Origin: Anaerolineales bacterium
Lineage (GTDB): Bacteria; Chloroflexota; Anaerolineae; Anaerolineales; Villigracilaceae
DNA: 44,035 nucleotides
Direction: 5' to 3'
NCBI GenBank assembly: GCA_016928525.1
Contig: JAFGKO010000352.1
Span: forward strand, 1-44,035
In this document: positions 39,065 through 44,035 of the stretch, one piece after another
Numbering within the stretch: the stretch's first letter is position 1
How the letters are laid out: the number at the start of each line of letters is the position of its first letter
The notes under the pieces: model-generated
What the model was told of the DNA's origin: nothing
What the model saw: only the letters and a program-made list of their open reading frames with translations
Database searches by the model: none
Translations under genes and position numbers: made by a program

Positions 39065-40216
39065 ATGCTCCCCGGACTTACTCGCGAAGAAATCCTGCGC
39101 TATTCACGTCACTTACTGATCCCCGAAGTGGGCCTGGATGGGCAGAGGAAGCTCAAAGGTTCGTCTGCGCTGGTGATCGGCACAGGCGGATTGGGTTCCC
39201 CGGTAGCGCTGTATCTGGCCGCGGCTGGGATTGGCCGCATCGGCCTGGTGGATTATGACGTAGTCGATTCGTCCAATTTGCAGCGGCAGATCATTCATGG
39301 TACAGACCGGATTGGGGCGTTGAAGGTTGAGTCGGCGCGCGAGCGCATGTTGGACCTAAATCCCGATATCGAGGTCGAAATCTACAACGAGCCGTTCACG
39401 TCTGACAACGCCTTCGGTATCGCCGAGTCTTATGACATCATCATCGACGGCACGGATAACTTCCCGACCCGCTACCTGACCAACGATCTGGCCGTGCTGA
39501 CCGGGAAGCCCAACGTGTACGGTTCGATCTTCCGCTTCGACGGGCAGGCCAGCGTGTTCTACGCCAAGGAGGGACCCTGCTATCGCTGTCTCTTTCCCGA
39601 ACCGCCGCCGCCGGGGCTGGTCCCTTCCTGTGCGGAAGGCGGCGTGCTGGGCGTGCTGCCGGGCACCATCGGGACGATCCAGGCCACCGAGGCCATCAAG
39701 GTTTTGCTGGGGATCGGTTCACCCCTGACCGGCAAACTGCTGCTGTACAACGCGCTGGACATGTCGTTCGACTTTGTCAAGCTCAAGAAGAACCCGAACT
39801 GCCGCGTGTGCGGACCGGATGCGGATATCAAGGAATTGATCGACTACGAGGAGTTCTGCGGCGTTCCCGGTTTCGACCATGACGAAGGCTCCGCTGGCGT
39901 GGATTGGGATATCACCGCCACACAGCTATCCGAGCGCATGAAGCACAACCATTTGAAATTGCTGGATGTGCGCGAACCTCACGAGTTGCAGATTTCTGCT
40001 ATGCCAAATGCGGTCAACATCCCTCTGGGAACGCTGGCGGCCCGGCTCTCTGAACTGGATTCCGCAGAGGAGATGGTCATTCTGTGCAAATCCGGGACGC
40101 GCTCGACGCGCGCACTGGAATTGCTGGTCAGCGCCGGGTTCAAGAAGGTCAAGAACCTGAAAGGCGGCATCAACGCCTGGGCGCAAGAGGTGGACAGCAG
40201 TTTGCCGATTTACTAG
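39065..40216 (+). CDS. MoeB/ThiF adenylyltransferase with C-terminal rhodanese (MoeZ-like)
   Basis: A 383-residue E1-like enzyme. N-terminal domain: GTGGLGS nucleotide motif (39-45), DYDVVDSSNLQRQI, DGTDNFPTRYL, and zinc Cys pairs CYRCLF and CRVCG. C-terminal rhodanese domain (about 280-383) with active Cys341 in LCKSGTRS. It adenylates the GG tail of the CysO-like protein and transfers sulfur to it. ATG 39065 has AGGAGG 5 nt upstream, one base past the cysO stop, so translation is coupled; the TTG at 39050 is not needed. Last gene of the operon. No clear terminator follows. Confidence 0.95.
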   Translation: MLPGLTREEILRYSRHLLIPEVGLDGQRKLKGSSALVIGTGGLGSPVALYLAAAGIGRIGLVDYDVVDSSNLQRQIIHGTDRIGALKVESARERMLDLNPDIEVEIYNEPFTSDNAFGIAESYDIIIDGTDNFPTRYLTNDLAVLTGKPNVYGSIFRFDGQASVFYAKEGPCYRCLFPEPPPPGLVPSCAEGGVLGVLPGTIGTIQATEAIKVLLGIGSPLTGKLLLYNALDMSFDFVKLKKNPNCRVCGPDADIKELIDYEEFCGVPGFDHDEGSAGVDWDITATQLSERMKHNHLKLLDVREPHELQISAMPNAVNIPLGTLAARLSELDSAEEMVILCKSGTRSTRALELLVSAGFKKVKNLKGGINAWAQEVDSSLPIY

Positions 40217-40327
40217 GTTTTCGCTGCCTGTACCTTGTCGCAGGCACAGGTGAGCGGAGGCCGAGCGCCAGCGAGGTCTAAGCGAAGCGTCCTTCCCTGG
40301 CGAGAATACCATTTCGGGTATTGTAAT

Positions 40328-40392
40328 TTCACCACGGAGTCACGGGGTCACAGAGATTTAATTCTCGGTGTCTCCGTGTCTTTGTGGTTGAG
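40328..40392. repeat. Dispersed palindrome family D, copy 3
   Basis: CACCACGGAGTCACGG ... CCGTGTCTTTGTGGTTG forms the long inverted repeat. With a short GC-rich stretch around 40217-40300 it fills the gap between the convergent moeZ-like and DinB-like genes. Confidence 0.78.
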
Positions 40393-40419
40393 GTCTTCCA
40401 ATCGGGCCTTCCATCTTCA

Positions 40420-40914
40420 TTACGTTTTCAACCCCTTCTTCATCTCTTTCCGCGCCCAACGGTAGTGGCTGCTGGTGCAGGAAACGAAGTAAGCTGCCAG
40501 CGTATTCTTGTTCATCCAGGGATACAACCCTGGCGTGAGCAAGTCTTCCTCGGACAGGTTCTCGATGGTAGCCATCACCTGCTCGTAAGAGTTTCGAAAC
40601 ATGGGCAATAGCTCGTCCAGTGTGCGGCGGCTGTGCTTCTCCTGGATCATCTCATTCAAGGCCGGGAGTTGGCTCCATTTGTAACCTTCCGCCGGGACAT
40701 GCGGACTCTCCCCGCGTTGACTGGCCGCCAGCCAACCTAATACCATCTGTTCCCATTCATATAAATGTGCCAGCACGTCTTTGACCGACCATTCGCCCAG
40801 CATGCCGGGTTCGGTCATCTGCTCGGGGGCTAGCGCAAACAGAAATTCTTCCAGGGCTTCGTGTTCCTTCCGGCTCTCAGCCAGGATGCTGGGCTTTGTG
40901 TGTGGTCTTGGCAT
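40420..40914 (-). CDS. ClbS/DfsB (DUF1706) four-helix bundle protein
   Basis: A 164-residue helical protein of the DinB-like superfamily. The signature is MLGEWSVKDVLAHLYEWEQMVLGWL, abbreviated by W-S-V-K-D-V-L-A-H-L-x2-W-E, then SRRTLDELLPMFRNSYEQV and a C-terminal TSSHYRWARKEMK. ClbS proteins inactivate cyclopropane toxins such as colibactin; most relatives have unknown substrates. It starts 3 bp after the DUF3795 stop on the same strand, thus an operon with the two genes upstream. Confidence 0.88.
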   Translation of the reverse strand: MPRPHTKPSILAESRKEHEALEEFLFALAPEQMTEPGMLGEWSVKDVLAHLYEWEQMVLGWLAASQRGESPHVPAEGYKWSQLPALNEMIQEKHSRRTLDELLPMFRNSYEQVMATIENLSEEDLLTPGLYPWMNKNTLAAYFVSCTSSHYRWARKEMKKGLKT

Positions 40915-40917
40915 GGT

Positions 40918-41268
40918 TCATCCTTGATTCTGCTGAGGGGTTTCGGTTTTGTTTGCTTTGCTGTTCCAGTAGCGTAAGAATCCGTCTGCGCCCAGTTCTT
41001 TTATCAACTTCTGGTTTTCAAGAAAATCCTGCCCGTGCTTTTTCCAGTTGCGGGCAAAGACTTTGTAGCGCTGGCAGGGATACTGGTCACATTGGTGGCA
41101 AAATTCAACCTTCTTTTCCGCGCAGCACAGGAAATACCTGCAACCCTTGCTTTCGCAGCGCTGGCTGATTTCTGCTCCTGGGCAGGGCTTTTTCTCTTTC
41201 AGGTAGGTCGGGCAGCCTCCACAGAATACGCCGCAGGGCGGCACCGTACCATTGTATGGTTTCAGCAT
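40918..41268 (-). CDS. DUF3795 Cys-rich protein
   Basis: A 116-residue protein with 12 or so Cys in four clusters (PPCGVFCGGCPTY, CPGAEISQRCESKGCRYF, CCAEKKVEFCHQC, YPCQRY), the pattern of DUF3795 zinc- or cluster-binding proteins. Function unknown. ATG 41268 lies one base past the GyrI-like stop (TAATATG), so it is translationally coupled; the longer upstream frame is a shadow of that gene. Confidence 0.87.
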   Translation of the reverse strand: MLKPYNGTVPPCGVFCGGCPTYLKEKKPCPGAEISQRCESKGCRYFLCCAEKKVEFCHQCDQYPCQRYKVFARNWKKHGQDFLENQKLIKELGADGFLRYWNSKANKTETPQQNQG

Positions 41269-41269
41269 A

Positions 41270-41911
41270 TTACTTCGCAACCGGATGCCGTAAGACCGTT
41301 TTGAGTTTCTCAGGCGCTGACCTGCGTGGATCGCCCAGGTAGATTTCGTGATGTTTGCCGCCCTTGCCGACACGATCCTGGTAGCCGTTCTCGCCCATAA
41401 AAGCTTGCATCTTCTCGAGCGTTTCCAGTTCGGTGACATACGGACCCAGGTGCGTGGTCTGCACGCAGGGACCTTCTTCAAATGATTTTAATCGCAGGCG
41501 GGCATATCCGGGTAGATCGCCTTTCTTCTGGCGCATCTGCGCCAGGGCTTCCTCGAAATGGGCAGGGGTGATGATTTCGGGCACCAGGATCATCAGCGTG
41601 TAATCCCAGTTGTCCTTGATGTTGATGTCGAATTTCCCATCGCGTGCATCCCACAACCCTTCTAGCGCCATGACTGGGTAGTCGACCGGATCCACGGCAC
41701 GCTTTTTGAAGGTGAATTTGAGCGTGTAAGCCGCTCCGTACAGGGCTTGCATGTTCTCTTCGAACATGGGGGAGTTGCCCGGCTCCAGGCCGGGTTCGAT
41801 GGCGCCGTCGATCATCAGGAAGTTGAAGCGCGGCACCTGGATGAATTCCACTTTCTTAGGCGAGGGTTGGTAGAAGGCTTTCAGGTCTTTTTTCAGTTCG
41901 ATGGTTTTCAT
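41270..41911 (-). CDS. GyrI-like small-molecule-binding domain protein
   Basis: A 213-residue member of the SOUL/GyrI-like fold family. The C-terminal signature KKGDLPGYARLRLKSFEEGP, followed by CVQTTHLGPY and KHHEIYLGDPRR, is typical. Related proteins bind or hydrolyse small electrophilic compounds and often accompany regulators. First gene of the three-gene minus-strand operon with DUF3795 and the ClbS-like gene, and just downstream of the WYL regulator, which may control it (inference). Confidence 0.92.
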   Translation of the reverse strand: MKTIELKKDLKAFYQPSPKKVEFIQVPRFNFLMIDGAIEPGLEPGNSPMFEENMQALYGAAYTLKFTFKKRAVDPVDYPVMALEGLWDARDGKFDINIKDNWDYTLMILVPEIITPAHFEEALAQMRQKKGDLPGYARLRLKSFEEGPCVQTTHLGPYVTELETLEKMQAFMGENGYQDRVGKGGKHHEIYLGDPRRSAPEKLKTVLRHPVAK

Positions 41912-41936
41912 AGTTATTCCTTTTTAATTTTATCGG

Positions 41937-42053
41937 GTGGTTGAGTAGCCCTTCGTGTCTTTCGAAGGGCGTATCGAAACCACAATTCTGAGTTTTCTAC
42001 TGCCTGTTGGTCTCGATACGCTCCGCGAAGGGCACGCGGGACTACTCGACCAA
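41937..42053. repeat. Two dispersed palindromes of family E
   Basis: GTGGTTGAGTAGCCCTTCG with CGAAGGGCGTATCGAAACC (41937-41983), and TTGGTCTCGATACGC ... ACTACTCGACCAA (42007-42053). The second one supplies the last codons (SLVE) and the stop of the WYL regulator gene. Confidence 0.82.
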
Positions 42054-43004
42054 CGAGTATTGCTCCGCCACCGCCTGCGCCCACTCACGGACCATCTCGC
42101 GCAGTTCGGGCGGCTCCAGAACGGTCACCAGGGTCGCAAAGCTGATCGTCATGGAAGCCAGCCAGGTTAAGTCCGGTGCGGACAGGACCACGTCCACGCT
42201 GCCGTCGGGGTTTTCTTCCAGCGAGTCCCAGCCCGCGGCGTTGCTCCTGGCAATGGAAGCGCCTCCGGCTTTGAAACGCAACTTCGCGCGCACGACCGGT
42301 TGGTCCGCAAATTCGCTATCCAGATAAGTATGAATGTCGAAATCGTCCGGCGGCTGGAAGGTCTGGCTCAGGAGTTCCAGGCTCTGGATGCGGTCGACGC
42401 GGAAGGTGCGCGGCGCATTTCGCAGGCGACAGTAGCCGACCAGGTACCACCAGCCGCTGCGATGGACCAGCGCATACGGGTTCACCTGGCGCTGGGTCGC
42501 TTCGGCCTGGCTGGTGCTCTGGTAGCGCATATCGACCCGGCGCTGCTCGCGCGCGGCGCGGCGTAGTTTTTCCAGAAAGGGCGCTTGCGCGGACGGGTCG
42601 GCGCGGTGCATGCCAGTAGCGACCAGCGTACGCCGGGCCCAGGCGATCTCGTTACGTTGCTCGTCTGGCAGCACGTTTTCCAGCTTGGCCAATGCGCCCT
42701 GCGCGGACTCCTGGTACAGCCGCCCCCACATCTCACTCACCAGACTCGTCCCCAGGTAGATTGCCACGGCTTCCTCAGGCGTGAAGACCAGCGGCGGGAG
42801 CTTATAGCCGCGCACCAGCGAGAAGCCGCCATACGGACCGCGCTCCGCATAAATGGGGATGCCCATCTCGTCCAGCATGCCGAAGTAACGGTGCAGCGTG
42901 CGCACCGAGACGCCCAGCTTGGCGGCCAGGTCAGCGGCCTTCTGGTTAGGCTGGCGTTGCAGGGTCATGATCAAGGTGATCAGGCGGGTAGCGGTGGTGC
43001 TCAT
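42042..43004 (-). CDS. WYL-domain transcriptional regulator (YafY type)
   Basis: A 320-residue regulator: N-terminal HTH (TRLITLIMTLQRQPNQKAAD, LGVSVRTLHRYFGMLDEMGIPIYAE), the GPYGGFSLVRGYKLPPLVFT hinge, a WYL domain (about 160-235: RRVDMRYQ, NPYALVHRSGWWYLVGYCR) and a C-terminal WCX extension. WYL domains sense nucleic acid or small ligands. ATG 43004 is used; the 31 codons further upstream are AT-rich intergenic DNA. The C-terminal residues come from a family E palindrome. Likely controls itself and the downstream stress-type genes. Confidence 0.92.
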   Translation of the reverse strand: MSTTATRLITLIMTLQRQPNQKAADLAAKLGVSVRTLHRYFGMLDEMGIPIYAERGPYGGFSLVRGYKLPPLVFTPEEAVAIYLGTSLVSEMWGRLYQESAQGALAKLENVLPDEQRNEIAWARRTLVATGMHRADPSAQAPFLEKLRRAAREQRRVDMRYQSTSQAEATQRQVNPYALVHRSGWWYLVGYCRLRNAPRTFRVDRIQSLELLSQTFQPPDDFDIHTYLDSEFADQPVVRAKLRFKAGGASIARSNAAGWDSLEENPDGSVDVVLSAPDLTWLASMTISFATLVTVLEPPELREMVREWAQAVAEQYSLVE

Positions 43005-43104
43005 GGGTGGCTCTTTCTGTCTTAGTATAGGATGGGTATATGTCAGATTATGGCATATATTATTGAAGATGATGTAAGAATCCTTTGATTGATTCATGCA
43101 AAAT

Positions 43105-43134
43105 AAAAGCCCGAATCAAGATTCAGGCCTTTTG
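43105..43134. terminator. Bidirectional intrinsic terminator
   Basis: AAAAGCCCGAATC and GATTCAGGCCTTTT pair around AA with two mismatches, with A- and T-runs on both sides. It separates the WYL promoter region from the AT-rich gene and would end leftward transcription of the latter. Confidence 0.75.
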
Positions 43135-43225
43135 TTGATTTTGGTTTGGTGAGTTTTCTTTCAATGTAATACCTTAGCTAATTGATCTCTTTTCCCAACA
43201 TCATATTAGACGGAACAAACAATAA

Positions 43226-43942
43226 TTATTTGATTACTATTAATTTTTTCAAACTTTCGGGCAAACCTAATGCTTCCCAATTTGTATATACTTGGCTGGT
43301 TCGTTTTCCGGTTGAGGAATCCAATATTTGAATTGCTTTTTGCCTAAGTTCCCAATTTGATTTTGGCAGATTAAGTAATATTTCTACAACAATTGATTCG
43401 GCTATTTGGCCATATAAACGATTTCGGGAAATTATATCGAATATCAAGTTCGAAAATGTATTATCATCATTTATCGATTTTAAGATGAAGGGTAATATAT
43501 TATTGGCATCTTCCTGAGTGAGATCAGGTTGAATGAGGTTTATGATGATTGCATCCATTAATTCTTCCGATGTGTTGAAGTTATTCAAATCGTCAAGTCT
43601 TACAGGTAGCTTTGATTTATACCCACTTTGTGCAAGAATTGAAAAAATGTGCAATAATCCAGATGTTGGTTGTCGCTTGAGATAAATTTTTATTAACCTT
43701 TTGATGATGTTGCTGAGTGAATCGTCTCCCGAATAGAACAGTAACGAACCAAAAGCAGTGATATTTTTAAACCCACCCAAATATTCAAAGGCATAATAAA
43801 AATCATTGTCACTTACATTTCTCCAGTCAACTATTTTAAAACAATCTATAAAAATATATTCGTCTTGATGCAATGCCTTAGCTAATTGCATGATAAGATC
43901 AAAATCTATGAACTTTTCTTCATCGTCAGTATCACGAATCAA
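43226..43942 (-). CDS. AT-rich orphan helical-repeat protein
   Basis: A 238-residue protein made of short amphipathic helices (NIIKRLIKIYLKRQP, AESIVVEILLNLPK, NWELRQKAIQIL), looking like a HEAT/ARM-type repeat protein. I do not recognise a family. Its base composition (roughly 30-35% GC) is very different from its neighbours, suggesting recent transfer. TTG 43942 is the first codon available; the frame reads CHCRTCKRL upstream until a TGA at about 43966, so the true beginning may be lost, frameshifted, or outside this window. Immunity-protein-like HEAT proteins next to toxins are a possibility, but no toxin is visible. Confidence 0.6.
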   Translation of the reverse strand: MIRDTDDEEKFIDFDLIMQLAKALHQDEYIFIDCFKIVDWRNVSDNDFYYAFEYLGGFKNITAFGSLLFYSGDDSLSNIIKRLIKIYLKRQPTSGLLHIFSILAQSGYKSKLPVRLDDLNNFNTSEELMDAIIINLIQPDLTQEDANNILPFILKSINDDNTFSNLIFDIISRNRLYGQIAESIVVEILLNLPKSNWELRQKAIQILDSSTGKRTSQVYTNWEALGLPESLKKLIVIK

Positions 43943-44035
43943 CCTTTTACAAGTTCGACAATGTCAAATTAAGTCTGAACCTTTACAATTTTACGATGTC
44001 TGTGTCTCAGGCGGCTGGCAGTAGAGCGAGAACGA

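Noticed and set aside
31759..40392. CRISPR array from the recurrent CACAAAGACAC motifs
   Set aside because: The units are not separated by regular unique spacers; they are single dispersed palindromes at distant places.

Overview
The window looks like a piece of an anaerobic Chloroflexi genome, probably Anaerolineae, about 55% GC. The reasons are inferential: an Asp23-nusB-tatA/B-tatC string followed by a Tat-linked lipoprotein, corrinoid methyl-transfer genes, an EF-G2 type translation factor, a CysO-type cysteine pathway, several GNVP-type URO-D and DUF1638 genes, and a heavy load of short dispersed palindromic repeats. No rRNA, tRNA, CRISPR array, transposase or phage gene was seen.

Layout. 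1-2027 is an ADP-forming acyl-CoA synthetase cut by the window edge. 2030-8701 is a methyl-transfer island: an MFS transporter, a URO-D family methyltransferase, a corrinoid protein, a methyl-THF:corrinoid methyltransferase and a DUF1638 protein on the minus strand, divergent from a GntR/UTRA regulator and a second corrinoid protein. Together these would move methyl groups from an unknown methylated (perhaps methoxylated) substrate to tetrahydrofolate. 8807-13103 holds a penicillin-acylase family hydrolase and a polytopic membrane protein. 13187-18707 is a minus-strand housekeeping run: fabG, asp23-like, nusB, tatA/B, tatC and a large carbohydrate-active lipoprotein. 18750-25879 is mixed: DUF1461, a spermidine-synthase-like fusion, a secreted beta-propeller, a beta-helix membrane protein, ribosomal protein L25, an MBL hydrolase and plsC. 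25883-32322 has two MFS proteins, hemW, a phosphoglycerate-mutase-like enzyme, a methyltransferase and a thioredoxin-like gene. 32423-34492 is EF-G2. 34596-40216 is a cysteine locus: cysK-cysE and cysM-mec-DUF-cysO-moeZ. The right end carries small stress-type genes, a WYL regulator and an AT-rich orphan gene.

Three things stand out. (1) Both cysteine transcription units begin with the same element: a sigma70 promoter, an 11-codon leader peptide with two Cys codons (MYYCSC...), and mutually exclusive antiterminator and terminator hairpins whose stems covary between the two copies. It reads as a duplicated cysteine-responsive transcription attenuator. (2) The thioredoxin-like gene at 31840-32322 is split only by one in-frame TGA, exactly at the first position of the redox motif (UxxC), with a bacterial-SECIS-like hairpin whose loop lies 27 nt downstream, so it is a candidate selenoprotein. 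(3) At least seven families of short, mostly palindromic repeats occupy intergenic space and also enter coding sequences in frame (hemW three times, a methyltransferase, cysM) or supply the last residues and stop codon of genes, reminiscent of Rickettsia palindromic elements. One 72-bp family has a strictly conserved loop and compensated stem changes.
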